The notes: generated from the sequence alone by a model not told the origin. DNA of 64,000 nucleotides from Alphaproteobacteria bacterium (GCA_020632885.1 JACKEQ010000017.1:1-64000), one strand, 5' to 3'. Shown: positions 25,833-34,684, counted from the stretch's first letter. Program-made: numbers and translations.

Positions 25833-26243
25833 TCAGTCGGCCTTCTCGCGTGAGGTCTCCGAAGGGCGGGCCTTCCAGCTCCAGGTGTGCGACTTCCCGC
25901 CGTCCAACAGGGAGATCGTGGCGCTCAGCGTGTCGCCAGCCCGCGCGTAGACGATGCGCTGCGGGAAGTCGTGCTCCGGGGCCTCGAACACGACGGTGTC
26001 AGCGGCCTCCCGCACCTGATGGAAGGTCGTGGTGCTGCCCGGTGCGGGCGTGGCCTCGTACACCACGCCCGTCGACACCGCGCGGATCCTCATGGTCTCG
26101 GAGCCGTTCCGTCCGACGAGCACGTCGCCCTCGCGGCTCCAGCACTCCTCCGTGCTCCCGTCCGTCCAGCAGCCGAGCATCCAGTCGAGGGCGCCGGGGG
26201 CGGGAGCCTCGGCGCTGCAGGCGAAGAGGAGCACGGTGAGCAC
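25833..26243 (-). CDS. Lipoprotein, DUF6265-like, 136 aa
   Basis: GTG start 3 bases after GGAGGT; the signal LTVLLFAC has a good lipobox with Cys9. The mature domain matches what I remember of the DUF6265 family: ALDWMLGCW near the start, EECWSREGDVLVG, ETMRI, and the hallmark VVFEAPEHDFPQRIVY followed by GDTLSATI. These small beta-barrel-like proteins are widespread in lipoproteins of unknown function. The stop lies 4 bases before the histidine kinase start, so the lipoprotein and kinase are probably translated from the same transcript; whether the lipoprotein modulates the kinase is unknown. Confidence 0.8.
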   Translation of the reverse strand: MLTVLLFACSAEAPAPGALDWMLGCWTDGSTEECWSREGDVLVGRNGSETMRIRAVSTGVVYEATPAPGSTTTFHQVREAADTVVFEAPEHDFPQRIVYARAGDTLSATISLLDGGKSHTWSWKARPSETSREKAD

Positions 26244-26274
26244 GGGACCTCCAGGGTGTCGCGGGTATCCCGGG

Positions 26275-27480
26275 TCAGGGCACCGGGCCCCAGACGACCG
26301 GGGTCCATCGCTGGATCTGGCCGCTCCCGATGGCCTCCATCCGGAGGGCGACCGCGGTGCCGCCGATGACCTCGCCCGGGGTCAGCGCCCCGACCGAGAT
26401 GCGGTGCGCGTCGGTGCCGACGATCCGGCTGAAATACCAGACCTGCGCGTCGGCGCCGGCATCGTCGGCGACCATCGTGGGCTGCGTGGCGATCGCGCTC
26501 GCCGCCAGGCTGTTCGTGGGCCCGCTGCCCAGGTTCACCATCCGGTAGCCGGTGCCGCGCGCGAGCATCCGCCAGCGGCTCCGGGTCGGATCGGCCGAGG
26601 TGTCCGTGAGCACCAGGCCGCCCGTCCCGTCGACCGCCAGGTCCTCGCCGACTCCGGCCTGGGAGTTCTCGAAGCGGTAGAGCGTGTCGGGGTCGAAGAG
26701 CACGGTGGTGACCGTGCCCTGCCAGGGGTCCAGCAGGTCGGCGCCGGTGACGCTGACGAGCCCCTCGATCGACACGGTGTACACGGACTCCAGGGACTCC
26801 AGATCGCTCGTGGGGTCGATGCGGACGTCGGGTCCGTCGAAGGTCACCGTGGCCGGGACCGTGACCACGCCGTCGCGGAGGGTGACCACCGCAGCGGCGG
26901 ACGCGGTGGGGTCGATGTCGTCGCTCAGGGTCACCACGATGTCGGCGCCCACGTCGAAGTCGGAGGTCGAGGTGGGGCTCGTGACCACGAAGCTCTCGTC
27001 CAGCACGATGGTGTACGTGCCGGCGGACGCCATGGGCTCCCCGCTGGGCGCGGGCCCGACGGTCGCGCAGCTCACGCCCTCGAGGAGGTGGAAGGTCGGC
27101 GAGTACGTGCCCACACCCGGGTTGTCGAAGGTGAAGCCGAACTGGTACTCCGCGCCTGGGGCCGGCCCGGCGGGGGCCAGGTCCTCACAGTGGAGCACCG
27201 ACAGGCTCTGGACGGCCACGAAGGCGGCGGAGCAGCTCGCGCACGCGTCCGAGCTCCACCACGTCCCTTCGATCCGGTAGGTGAGGATGTCGGTCGACGT
27301 GAACGTCCACGAGGTCGCGATGTCGTAGTTCAGGCTCAGGACGTCGAGGGTGAACCCGGCCTCGCCCTCCACGGGCTCGCCCGTGGGCTGCGGCTCGTCC
27401 GCGGGGTCTGGCGTGGGCTCCGCGGTGGGGGCCGTCGGCGTGGGCGCCGGGCAGCCGAGGAGCAGGGCGAGCAGGGTCAT
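26275..27480 (-). CDS. Lipoprotein with C-terminal ricin-like beta-trefoil, 401 aa
   Basis: The ATG at 27480 gives a lipoprotein signal MTLLALLLGC; the in-frame GTG/other starts upstream only add unlikely sequence. A Thr/Pro/Glu-rich linker (residues about 11-40) leads to a beta-rich middle region with a Cys-x-x-Cys (ACASC) and Ig-like strands, and the last 140 residues resemble a ricin-B-type trefoil (LYRFENSQAG, YRMVNLGSGPTN, QVWYFSRI, IQRWTPVV). This fits a surface-exposed carbohydrate-binding lipoprotein. A perfect 11-bp hairpin separates it from the upstream gene at 27542. Confidence 0.75.
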   Translation of the reverse strand: MTLLALLLGCPAPTPTAPTAEPTPDPADEPQPTGEPVEGEAGFTLDVLSLNYDIATSWTFTSTDILTYRIEGTWWSSDACASCSAAFVAVQSLSVLHCEDLAPAGPAPGAEYQFGFTFDNPGVGTYSPTFHLLEGVSCATVGPAPSGEPMASAGTYTIVLDESFVVTSPTSTSDFDVGADIVVTLSDDIDPTASAAAVVTLRDGVVTVPATVTFDGPDVRIDPTSDLESLESVYTVSIEGLVSVTGADLLDPWQGTVTTVLFDPDTLYRFENSQAGVGEDLAVDGTGGLVLTDTSADPTRSRWRMLARGTGYRMVNLGSGPTNSLAASAIATQPTMVADDAGADAQVWYFSRIVGTDAHRISVGALTPGEVIGGTAVALRMEAIGSGQIQRWTPVVWGPVP

Positions 27481-27509
27481 GGGTGTACCTCCGCTCGCCA
27501 AGGTACCTC

Positions 27510-27534
27510 CTGATCGCACGGAGCGTGCGATCAG
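27510..27534 (-). terminator. Perfect 11-bp stem hairpin after the 278-aa gene
   Basis: CTGATCGCACG (27510-27520) pairs perfectly with CGTGCGATCAG (27524-27534) around a GAG loop. On the minus strand it begins 7 bases after the stop of the gene at 27542-28378 and ends 29 bases before the start of the next lipoprotein gene. There is no T tract after the stem on the minus strand, so it may act as a Rho-independent-like pause, an mRNA 3' end stabiliser or a protein-binding palindrome. Confidence 0.5.
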
Positions 27535-27541
27535 CGTGATT

Positions 27542-28378
27542 TCACCTGTCCACGCGAAAGGCCCGAGCGGTCCGGCTCACGCGTCCCACCTGGACGGGTC
27601 CGAGCGAGCGCGTGTCCCGGCAGCTCAAGGCGACCCGATAGGCACCCGGATCGAGCGTCGCTGCGACCTCCGCGAGCTCGGGGTCCCCGGACCACGTCGA
27701 CCACGCGGGCTCCCAGCGGCCCCCGTCCGTCCGGATGATCCACACGCCGGTGCCCGGGGTGTGCCGGTCCTCCCGGTGTGCGCACGGCTCCCAGCCCACC
27801 CGGACGTCACCGTGCACGAGCCCACCCGGCCTCGGCGCCGTCAGCACGGGCGTGCGACCCACAGGGACCTCCGTGAGGGCGAGCCAGCCGGGGGTCTCGC
27901 GGTCGGCGGTCGTGAGCGTCAGGTCGTACAGGCCGGCCGGTGGGGGCGTGGCGCGCTCGGGACCCTCCAGCTCGACGTACCAGCCGCCCTCCTCGGGCTG
28001 GGCGTCCCACGCGGCCGTCCGGCGGGTGAGATCGGTGTCCGGACCCACGAGGTGCAGGTCGGCCAGGGTGTCGCGCTCGTCGGTCCAGGCGCGGACGGTG
28101 AGCTGCCAGCGCTCCCCCTCGGGCCCGTCGATGTGGATGGTGTCGACCGCCAGGCGACCGACCCCCGGCGGGAGCTCCCAGGTGCCGGGGAGCCGGCCTC
28201 GGGCGTCCTCCCAGGCGACCTCGAGCAGGTCGAGCACGTTCTCGCGCTCCCGGGGGCTCCCGTTGCGGAGGACCTCCGCGGTGTGGGTGACGAGGGCGTC
28301 GGGTTCGTGGTCGAGCCAGGCCCGGTGGGCGGATTCCAGCGCAGGAGAAGCAGCGTGGGCGACGATCAGGGACAACAT
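27542..28378 (-). CDS. Exported protein, 278 aa, unknown
   Basis: The ATG at 28378 is preceded by a strong Shine-Dalgarno (GGAGGTGAGAC-ATG). The signal peptide MLSLIVAHAASP is short but plausible. The mature protein begins with helices and continues as a beta-sandwich-rich region (YDLTLTTADRETPGWLAL; AYRVALSCRDTRSLGPVQVG). No domain is recognised. It lies 67 bases downstream of the response regulator stop in the same direction and is followed by the 11-bp hairpin, so it may be the last gene of the two-component operon. Confidence 0.75.
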   Translation of the reverse strand: MLSLIVAHAASPALESAHRAWLDHEPDALVTHTAEVLRNGSPRERENVLDLLEVAWEDARGRLPGTWELPPGVGRLAVDTIHIDGPEGERWQLTVRAWTDERDTLADLHLVGPDTDLTRRTAAWDAQPEEGGWYVELEGPERATPPPAGLYDLTLTTADRETPGWLALTEVPVGRTPVLTAPRPGGLVHGDVRVGWEPCAHREDRHTPGTGVWIIRTDGGRWEPAWSTWSGDPELAEVAATLDPGAYRVALSCRDTRSLGPVQVGRVSRTARAFRVDR

Positions 28379-28445
28379 GTCTCACCTCCACCGCCAATCT
28401 GGCGTGCCCGGATGTCCGGTGTGTCCGGCCGCGGTGAGCGCTCCG

Positions 28446-29090
28446 TCATGGATCCACCAGCCGGTAGCCGACCCCACGGACGGTCTCGATGCGGGCGTGC
28501 CCGACCTTCCCGCGGAGCTGCAGCACGTGGGTGTCCACCGTGCGGGTCGTGTAGCGCGTGTAGTCCCAGACCTCGCGGAGGAGCTCGTCGCGGGTGAACA
28601 CCCGGCCGGGAGAGGTCGCGAGGAAGCGCAGCAGGTCGAACTCCTTGCGGGTGAGGTCGACGGGCGCGCCGTCCACGAGGACCTCCCGCCGCACGGGATC
28701 GATGACGAGGCCCGCCCCACCGAGCGTCTCGGGGACCCCGTGGGTGCGCAGCCTGGCGCGGATGCGCGCCACGAGCTCGCGCATGGCGAACGGCTTCACG
28801 ACGTAGTCGTCCGCCCCGAGCTCCAGGCCCACGACGCGGTCGACGAGGTCGCCGTTCGCGGTCACCAGGATCACCGGGGTCGCGAGCCCGCGCCGCCGCC
28901 AGTCGCGGAGGACGTCGATGCCCGGCCGGTCGGGCAGGCGCCAGTCGAGCAGCACGAGCTCCGCGTCGCCCACGCGGATGTCGGCGTCGGCGGCCGTCGC
29001 CACCCGCACCACGGTGTAGCCCTCGGCGGTCAGGCGCTCCACGAGGCCCGCGGCCACGGCGTCGTCGTCTTCCACGAGCAGCAGGCTCAT
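28446..29090 (-). CDS. OmpR-family response regulator, 214 aa
   Basis: Receiver domain (1-118) with acidic pocket EDDD at 7-10, phospho-acceptor Asp49 in LLDWRLPD, and the conserved Lys in VVKPFAMRE; then a winged-helix DNA-binding domain (about 128-213) with the typical LTRKEFDLLRFLA, REVWDY, VDTHVLQLRGK and IETVRGVGYRLV segments. The ATG overlaps the stop of the histidine kinase gene (ATGA, 29087-29090), so the pair is translationally coupled and forms a standard two-component system. It controls transcription when phosphorylated; likely targets are not visible. Confidence 0.96.
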   Translation of the reverse strand: MSLLLVEDDDAVAAGLVERLTAEGYTVVRVATAADADIRVGDAELVLLDWRLPDRPGIDVLRDWRRRGLATPVILVTANGDLVDRVVGLELGADDYVVKPFAMRELVARIRARLRTHGVPETLGGAGLVIDPVRREVLVDGAPVDLTRKEFDLLRFLATSPGRVFTRDELLREVWDYTRYTTRTVDTHVLQLRGKVGHARIETVRGVGYRLVDP

Positions 29091-30481
29091 CGGGCGCTCC
29101 TGACGGTGAGGATGAAGGTGGTGGGGTCGCGGCGGACCTCGAGCCCACCGCCGAGCGCTCGGGCCACGCGGGACACCAGGGCCAGCCCGAGACCCAGGCC
29201 ATCGGAGGACCCGCCGCGCTGGAACGGTGCGGTGAGCCCGTCCAGGTCGACGTCTCCGGGCAGCGAGCCCGCGTCGGACACCGCCACCACGAGCCGGTCG
29301 CCCGTGATCCGGGAGGTGACCCGCACGGGCTCGGCGCCGTGGACGAAGGCGTTGGCCACGAGGTTGTCGACGGCCAGCGCGAGCCAGTCGGGATCGGTGG
29401 CGAACCGCCGGTCGCCCGTGTGCTCGACCTCGAGGTCCAGGCGGGCGGCCAGCCAGGCCCCGACGTCGTCGAGGGGCTCGATGCGCGGGGCGCGCTCGAG
29501 GAGGCCCACGTAGGCAGCCGTGGAGGCGAGGGTGCGGCGCAGGCGGGACTGCTGGTCGAGCAGACGGCCGAGCGCGTGTCGTCCGGGCTCCGACAGCGCG
29601 TCCACCTCGTCCCGGAGGGCCTCGATGGCGAGGTCCATCGCGGTGACCGGCGTGCGCAGCTCGTGGGTGAGGGTGGTGAGCACGAAGGCCCGCCGGGACG
29701 CCTCCCTGGACCTCTCGGCACGCCAGCGCACCGCGAGGCCCAGCAGCGCCAGGCCGAGGGCCGCCCAGCCCACCGTCATCGCAGCGACCGGCCAGGAAGG
29801 GCGCGGCAGGGGCTCCACGCAGAGCGGCTCGGGACAGTCGGCGCGGCGGAGGCCCCGCGAGGCCAGGGCGCGGTCGGCGACGGCGGTGGGGACGGCGGTG
29901 TAGGTCGGCAGGATGCGCCAGGGACCGGGATGCCGCACGAGCACGTGGCTGCCGGCGTCGATGGCGGGTGATGCGTCGAGGAGGGCGGCCAGGGCGTGCT
30001 CCCCGAGGGTACCGAGGGTGCCGGCGCGCTCGGTGGCGTGGAGGTGGGGGGCGACGGTCGCGGGGTCGAGGCCGGCCTCCGCGGCGAGGGCGGCCCAGGA
30101 TCGGCCCATCGGGTGCATGGTGTCGCCCGCGAGGAGCCAGGCGGTGTCGGGCAGATCGCCGGCGCAGCGGAGGTCCACCCAGGCCGCCAGCCGCGCGAGG
30201 GACGGCGGCACCGGGACGGGCGGCCCGCAGGTCTGTTCCCGGTCGAGCAGGGCGGCGAGGGCGTCGCGGTCGTGGAGGTGGGTGCGCGGGAGGGCCGCAG
30301 CGGGGTCGAGGAGCTCCGCGCGGTCCGCGGTGAGGGCGCGGAGATCGAGGGTCTCGCCCGGGAGGCCGTCCAGATCGACGTCCCCGCGGGCCGGATGTGC
30401 GACCCACCCCAGCAGGCCGACCAGCCCGAGCAGCCCGCCCGTGGCTGCCGTGAGGGTCGCGGCGATGGCGGTCGCTCTCAT
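29087..30481 (-). CDS. Sensor histidine kinase with Cys-containing periplasmic domain, 464 aa
   Basis: One transmembrane helix at about 5-28, a periplasmic domain of about 200 residues, and a second helix at about 231-252. The periplasmic part contains four Cys (C85, C106, C216, C221), enough for two disulfides. The kinase core has H-box TLTHELRTPVTAMDL (His273), N-box DNLVANAFVHG, a G1 box VSDAGSLPGD and G2 GLGLGLALV. It is coupled to the response regulator by ATGA. The periplasmic domain is not one I recognise; it could be redox or metal sensing through its Cys, which is an inference. Confidence 0.93.
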   Translation of the reverse strand: MRATAIAATLTAATGGLLGLVGLLGWVAHPARGDVDLDGLPGETLDLRALTADRAELLDPAAALPRTHLHDRDALAALLDREQTCGPPVPVPPSLARLAAWVDLRCAGDLPDTAWLLAGDTMHPMGRSWAALAAEAGLDPATVAPHLHATERAGTLGTLGEHALAALLDASPAIDAGSHVLVRHPGPWRILPTYTAVPTAVADRALASRGLRRADCPEPLCVEPLPRPSWPVAAMTVGWAALGLALLGLAVRWRAERSREASRRAFVLTTLTHELRTPVTAMDLAIEALRDEVDALSEPGRHALGRLLDQQSRLRRTLASTAAYVGLLERAPRIEPLDDVGAWLAARLDLEVEHTGDRRFATDPDWLALAVDNLVANAFVHGAEPVRVTSRITGDRLVVAVSDAGSLPGDVDLDGLTAPFQRGGSSDGLGLGLALVSRVARALGGGLEVRRDPTTFILTVRSAR

Positions 30482-30527
30482 GGGCCGTGGATAACGCCCG
30501 GAATGTCAGGGGTGCGTGCGGTGGACG

Positions 30528-32027
30528 TCAGGTGAGCAGCAGCACGGCCCCTACGACCAGCACCACGACCACCGCGCCCACCGCCAGCGCGGGTGCCAGG
30601 GAACGGCTCGCCGGCTCGGGTTCGGGCTCGGGTTCGGGTCCCCGCTCGTCGCCGGTCACTCCGAGGAGCCCTTCCATGGCCTCCCTCATGAGCTCGGGGC
30701 TCATGGGCACCGGCGCCACGTCGAAGGGACGGACCTCCTCACCGCCGTCCCAGGGGGTGACGGTGGGATCTGCGAACCCGTAGTCGACCACCCAGCGCAG
30801 GGCGCGGACGCGCTGCAGGGCGAAGGAGTGGGCCTCCGAGCCCATGGGGTTGCCCTGCACGCGGTCGATCTGCCGCGAGAGCTCGGACGCGATCTCGCTG
30901 TCGTCGCGGCGGGTACCGGTCTGCAGCCACGCGCGGGTCCGACCGCTCTGGATGGCCTCGAGCAGGTCCTGGTAGGCGTCGTCCGGCGGGTCGCCCTCGG
31001 GGATGGCGTCGAGCTTGCCGGCCGCCCAGAACAGCGCGTCCGCGCCGGCCGAGAGCCAGAGCATCCGCATCAGGACGTCGGGCGCGGACTGCTCGCCGTC
31101 CTTCGTGCGCTCCCAGAACTCCCGGACCTCCAGGGCCCGCGGAAGGAGCCCGGACTTCTCGCACAGACCCATCCCGTGGAACACGGGGAGGCCGTGGCGG
31201 CGGAGGTTCGCGGTGAGCGAGCCGTGGATGAAGAAGGTCACGGCCATGTGCAGGATGTCGTCGGCGCTCCTGCGGAGCTCGACGTTCGCGCGTGCCGCCT
31301 CGAACTGCTCGGGGCTCTTGGGGTCCAGCCTGTCCGTCGTGCGCCACGGGGTCAGGGCCAGCTCCGGCCACCAGGGCTCGGTCGCCCAACGCAGGGCCTT
31401 CTTCCGCTCCAGCAGCACGGAGTGTCGGCGGGTACCCCGCTCCAGGCTGTCCAGCTCGCGGCTCGTCGCGTCGAGAGCAGCACGGATGGCGGCCAGGGGG
31501 CGCGGCTCACGAAGGTCGATGCCGTACCAGCGCTCCACGAGATCGGGCTCGGCCTCGCTGGCGTCCTCGAGGTCGTCGAAGCCCTGGAGGACCCACACGA
31601 GCGCTGCGGCCGCGTGGCCCCGCCAGGTGAGCGTGATGGCGGCGCCCTCCCCACGGGGGTCGCCGTCCTGCAGCGCCTGGAGGAACGCGAGCTCGATGTG
31701 CTCGAGGGCGGGTCCCGGCGCCCCGATGTCCATGAAGCCGCGGAGGGCGCGCTGGAAGCGGTCCTCCTCTCCAGGAGCCCCCATGCGGTCGGCCATTCCG
31801 GCGAGGTGGGTCGCGATGGCGGCCCGCCCCGCGATCTCCGCGCCGTTGCGAACACGCGGGACGAAGCCCCGGGCCAGGCAGGTCGCGACCTCGGCCTCCT
31901 GCTCCGGGAAGAACGGCATGCCCCCGCGGGAGGCCAGGGCCTGCATCCAGGCGTCGGCCCAGGGCTCGCCTGCGTGGGCCTCGAGGGCGGCGACGAGATC
32001 GGATGGGGCGTCGGGATGGGGCGTCAA
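30528..32027 (-). CDS. Tail-anchored helical protein, 499 aa
   Basis: I place the start at TTG 32027, because GGAGG lies 4 bases upstream and the TTG overlaps the stop of the lipoprotein gene (TTGA). The bulk of the protein is helical and soluble, rich in Trp and Arg, with segments such as GHAAAALVWVLQGFDDLEDA. It ends with a Glu-Pro repeat (EPEPEPEPEP) and a single C-terminal hydrophobic helix (about 478-498), so it is tail-anchored with the body in the cytoplasm. No family recognised. The frame upstream of TTG overlaps the lipoprotein gene and is not credible. Confidence 0.75.
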   Translation of the reverse strand: MTPHPDAPSDLVAALEAHAGEPWADAWMQALASRGGMPFFPEQEAEVATCLARGFVPRVRNGAEIAGRAAIATHLAGMADRMGAPGEEDRFQRALRGFMDIGAPGPALEHIELAFLQALQDGDPRGEGAAITLTWRGHAAAALVWVLQGFDDLEDASEAEPDLVERWYGIDLREPRPLAAIRAALDATSRELDSLERGTRRHSVLLERKKALRWATEPWWPELALTPWRTTDRLDPKSPEQFEAARANVELRRSADDILHMAVTFFIHGSLTANLRRHGLPVFHGMGLCEKSGLLPRALEVREFWERTKDGEQSAPDVLMRMLWLSAGADALFWAAGKLDAIPEGDPPDDAYQDLLEAIQSGRTRAWLQTGTRRDDSEIASELSRQIDRVQGNPMGSEAHSFALQRVRALRWVVDYGFADPTVTPWDGGEEVRPFDVAPVPMSPELMREAMEGLLGVTGDERGPEPEPEPEPASRSLAPALAVGAVVVVLVVGAVLLLT

Positions 32028-32293
32028 TTCGCCTCCAGCGTCACGCAGGTCCGGCCTGCCTCCACCTCGCCGACCGTCGCGGTGACGCCGGCTTCGCAGA
32101 GGGCGACGAACAGGGCCTCCTCGGCCTGGCAGGTGCCGCACGAGCCCGCGACGACGGTGGTTTCGCCGTACGTGCACTCGACCTCGCCCGAGTAGCACTC
32201 GGGGCAGCCCTGGTGCTCGAGTTCGCAGACGTCGACGGACGACGGGTCGGGCGTGCATCCGGCGAGCAGGAGGAGGAAGGCAGGTCTGAGCAT
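32024..32293 (-). CDS. Small Cys-rich lipoprotein, 89 aa (parent of two remnants)
   Basis: ATG at 32293 follows GAGG at 5 bases; the GTG two codons earlier lacks a site. Signal MLRPAFLLLLAGC with a good lipobox, then a mature part of about 77 residues with eight Cys in CELEHQGCPEC, VECTYG, SCGTC, ALCEAG and TCVTL, suggesting a small disulfide-rich fold. No family is recognised. Its stop overlaps the TTG start of the tail-anchored gene. Partial, deleted copies of this gene occur at 34710-34812 and 36182-36245 in the same orientation, so the locus has been duplicated and eroded. Confidence 0.75.
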   Translation of the reverse strand: MLRPAFLLLLAGCTPDPSSVDVCELEHQGCPECYSGEVECTYGETTVVAGSCGTCQAEEALFVALCEAGVTATVGEVEAGRTCVTLEAN

Positions 32294-32351
32294 GGTCACC
32301 TCGGGGACGGGCTATCCCGGCGCGGGGTGCGTTCGGGGGGCGACCGAGAGA

Positions 32352-33581
32352 TCAGCGGAGCTCGTTGGCGTCCAGCCAGGGACCCAGGGGATCGTCGAAC
32401 ACGGCGAGCAGGCCCCGGTTGTCGTCGAAGGCCTGGGGATTGCCCACGGCGAGCTCCCACACACCGTCGCCGTCGGTGTCGGCGGTGGCGAGCACGGTCC
32501 CGAGCCGGAACGTCTGCACGGACAGGCGGAACAGCATGTCGGCGTCTGCAGGGGTGTATTCCCCTGGCGCCAGGGGGCCGCGGAAGATCAGGATCGCGCC
32601 CTGCTCCACGTCGCCCTGACCGCGGGCGACACCGAACTCCGGGAATCCGAGAGCGAGGTCGGGGTGTCCATCGCCGTCGAAGTCGCCGATCGTCGCGGCG
32701 CGTCCGAGGTCCCGGGGGCCGGCGCCTTCCGGAGTCTGGATGACGATCGTGGGCCCGTCGGGCGACCCGCTGCCGGGCCGGGCGTCCGTGTAGATGGCGG
32801 TGCGGGTGCGGTAGGTGGTTCCGGAGACGTTCTCGAACACCACGAGGTCCACGCCCGGCGCGTCGTCGAGCTCCCCGGCGGCGGTCGGGTAGCTCCCCTG
32901 GGTCGACGACGGGTTCCAGAGACCTCTGGACGTGCCGTCCAGCCCGACGACAGCCGTTCCCTGTCGCTCGGACGCCCCGGATCCCTCCACGAACGCGGTC
33001 GCCACGCCGAGCTCGGGATGACCGACCATCGAACCGTGGGCGTTCCTCGGCGTCGTGCCGTCGCCGAAGATGGCCGTACCGGGGAGATCCGGGTCCTCGA
33101 ACCACACCAGCCGCCCCCCGATCTGCGCTACCAGAGCGTGAGGTCGGTCCACGGTGGCCCCGTCCAGGATCCCCAACGCGTCGACCAGCTGTGGCAACGG
33201 GGAGGCTTGCTCGGGTCCGTAGGGCCACGCGCGAAGCTCGCGGCCGCTGAGCGGCGTCCCGACGACGACGCCGAGCCGGCCCATGGGTGCGTGCACCGGT
33301 GTGCCGGGGATGCCATCCACCGTGATGGCGAACCCGAGATCCTGCACACGCACGTCCGCTCCGAGGGACGGGAGCGCCCCCAGTGCGAGCAGCTCGACGG
33401 CATCACTGCGGATGCGCCCGTAGGTGAGCGTCGTCCCCACTCCCTGCATGGCCGACTCGCCCAGGACGACCTGCCCATCGTCCCGAACCAGGGGATCCCA
33501 GGGTGTGCCGACCGGCGAGGGTTCGGGTCCGACACACCCATACGACATCAGCAGGGAGATCATGAGGGCCAGTATCCTCAC
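32352..33581 (-). CDS. FG-GAP/VCBS repeat lipoprotein, 409 aa
   Basis: GTG at 33581 overlaps the Fic stop (GTGA) and gives a lipoprotein signal RILALMISLLMSYGC; the ATG six codons later would truncate it. The protein carries beta-propeller FG-GAP-type units near its C-terminus, TIGDFDGDGHPDLALGFPEF and ATADTDGDGVWELAVGNP, with Ca-binding DxDGDG loops, and earlier beta blades. Such integrin-like propellers are typical of surface proteins of Myxococcota. It is coupled to the Fic gene, but whether this link is functional or a result of the rearrangements in this region is unknown. Confidence 0.8.
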   Translation of the reverse strand: MRILALMISLLMSYGCVGPEPSPVGTPWDPLVRDDGQVVLGESAMQGVGTTLTYGRIRSDAVELLALGALPSLGADVRVQDLGFAITVDGIPGTPVHAPMGRLGVVVGTPLSGRELRAWPYGPEQASPLPQLVDALGILDGATVDRPHALVAQIGGRLVWFEDPDLPGTAIFGDGTTPRNAHGSMVGHPELGVATAFVEGSGASERQGTAVVGLDGTSRGLWNPSSTQGSYPTAAGELDDAPGVDLVVFENVSGTTYRTRTAIYTDARPGSGSPDGPTIVIQTPEGAGPRDLGRAATIGDFDGDGHPDLALGFPEFGVARGQGDVEQGAILIFRGPLAPGEYTPADADMLFRLSVQTFRLGTVLATADTDGDGVWELAVGNPQAFDDNRGLLAVFDDPLGPWLDANELR

Positions 33582-34654
33582 GCACCCCCGGCCGCGGCGA
33601 CGCGCTCGCGAAGCTGTGGGCCCGCGAGGTAGCGCGTGTCCCGTCCCCGGCCCTCGCGGGCGATCAGGCCGGCATCCATGAGCCGCCGGAGGTCGGCGCT
33701 GGCCGTGGCCGGTGAGACGTCGACCTCGGTGGAGTACGAAGCCCTGTCGACGCCGTCGAAGAGGCTCTGCTCCAGTGCGATGACGAGCCTGTCCGGCCAA
33801 CCGCGTGCCGCCACCAGCTCCTCGAGCGCGGCCCAGCGACGCGCGGCGCGGTCGAGCGTCGCGATGCGCTCGTCGGCCTGCACCCGGTGGGCCTCGATGC
33901 AGAATGCCAGCCAGGGGTCCGCGCTCCGCTCGGGCTGGTACCGGCCGCCCTGGACCTGGCGAAGAACGTCGTAGTACCGCCCCGTGTCCCGGGCCAGGTA
34001 CTCCTCGATCGAGCCCAGCTCCGGCGAGAGCACGCCGTCCCTCGCCAGCACCAGGGACTGCAGGATGCGAGACAGCCGCCCGTTGCCGTCGCGGAAGGGG
34101 TGGATCGACACCAGGTGGAGGTGAGCCATCGCGGCGCGCACGACCACCGGGGTGCCGAGGTCTTCCGAGAGCCAGTCCACCAGCTCGCCCATCAGCGTCG
34201 GAACTTCCTCAGCCGCGGGGGCTCGGTAGGCGACGCCACCGCCCGGTGCCGTGACGAGGACGGGACCCGTCCGCCAACGACCGGGGCTGCCCGTGGGCTC
34301 GCTCGCGCAGGCCTCGAAGTGCAGGTCGAGGAGCAGGCGGTCGCTCCAGCGGAACCCTGGATCGTCGGCCAGCACGGCCACGTGCTGCATGGCCAGGGCG
34401 TAGCCGGCCACCACACGCTGGTCCCTGTCGGCCGCTACGACCCGGCCCTCGACGACGGCGGCCGCGACCTCCGCGGAGACGTGGTAGCCCTCGATGGCGG
34501 TCGAGCTGCGCGCGGTGGCGGCCCGCGCGTGGCGGCGGAGCTGGCCCACCCACGGGGTAGCCTTCGAGACCTCGTGTCCGAGGCGGCTCTGCAGCTCGTC
34601 CAACGCGGCGAGGGCCTCGAGATGTGGGGTGAGGTCAGGCGTCGTGTACAGCAT
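33578..34654 (-). CDS. Fic-domain protein (class II architecture) with C-terminal winged helix, 358 aa
   Basis: Fic core motif H185-PFRDGNGR193 is canonical, so AMPylation or a related nucleotide transfer to a target hydroxyl is expected. An inhibitory motif of the [ST]xxxE[GN] type, S51-TAIE-G56, lies N-terminal to the core, the arrangement of class II Fic proteins that restrain themselves. The last 80 residues look like a winged helix (VSPATASADLRRLMDAGLIA). The ATG at 34654 is preferred; the open frame upstream is derived from the lipoprotein remnant. A palindrome covers the start region (34651-34684), consistent with autoregulation. The stop overlaps the GTG of the FG-GAP gene. Confidence 0.92.
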   Translation of the reverse strand: MLYTTPDLTPHLEALAALDELQSRLGHEVSKATPWVGQLRRHARAATARSSTAIEGYHVSAEVAAAVVEGRVVAADRDQRVVAGYALAMQHVAVLADDPGFRWSDRLLLDLHFEACASEPTGSPGRWRTGPVLVTAPGGGVAYRAPAAEEVPTLMGELVDWLSEDLGTPVVVRAAMAHLHLVSIHPFRDGNGRLSRILQSLVLARDGVLSPELGSIEEYLARDTGRYYDVLRQVQGGRYQPERSADPWLAFCIEAHRVQADERIATLDRAARRWAALEELVAARGWPDRLVIALEQSLFDGVDRASYSTEVDVSPATASADLRRLMDAGLIAREGRGRDTRYLAGPQLRERVAAAGGA

Positions 34655-34684
34655 CAGACGATCATACGTCTGAACGCATGATGC
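34651..34684. promoter_or_regulatory. Nested palindromes at the Fic gene start, probable operator
   Basis: TCAGACG (34654-34660) and CGTCTGA (34667-34673) form a perfect 7-bp inverted repeat with a 6-base spacer, nested inside GCATCA (34651-34656) and TGATGC (34679-34684). The site covers the ATG and the 30 bases in front of it, where a repressor would block transcription or translation. The Fic protein has its own C-terminal winged helix, so autorepression is a reasonable inference. Confidence 0.5.
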
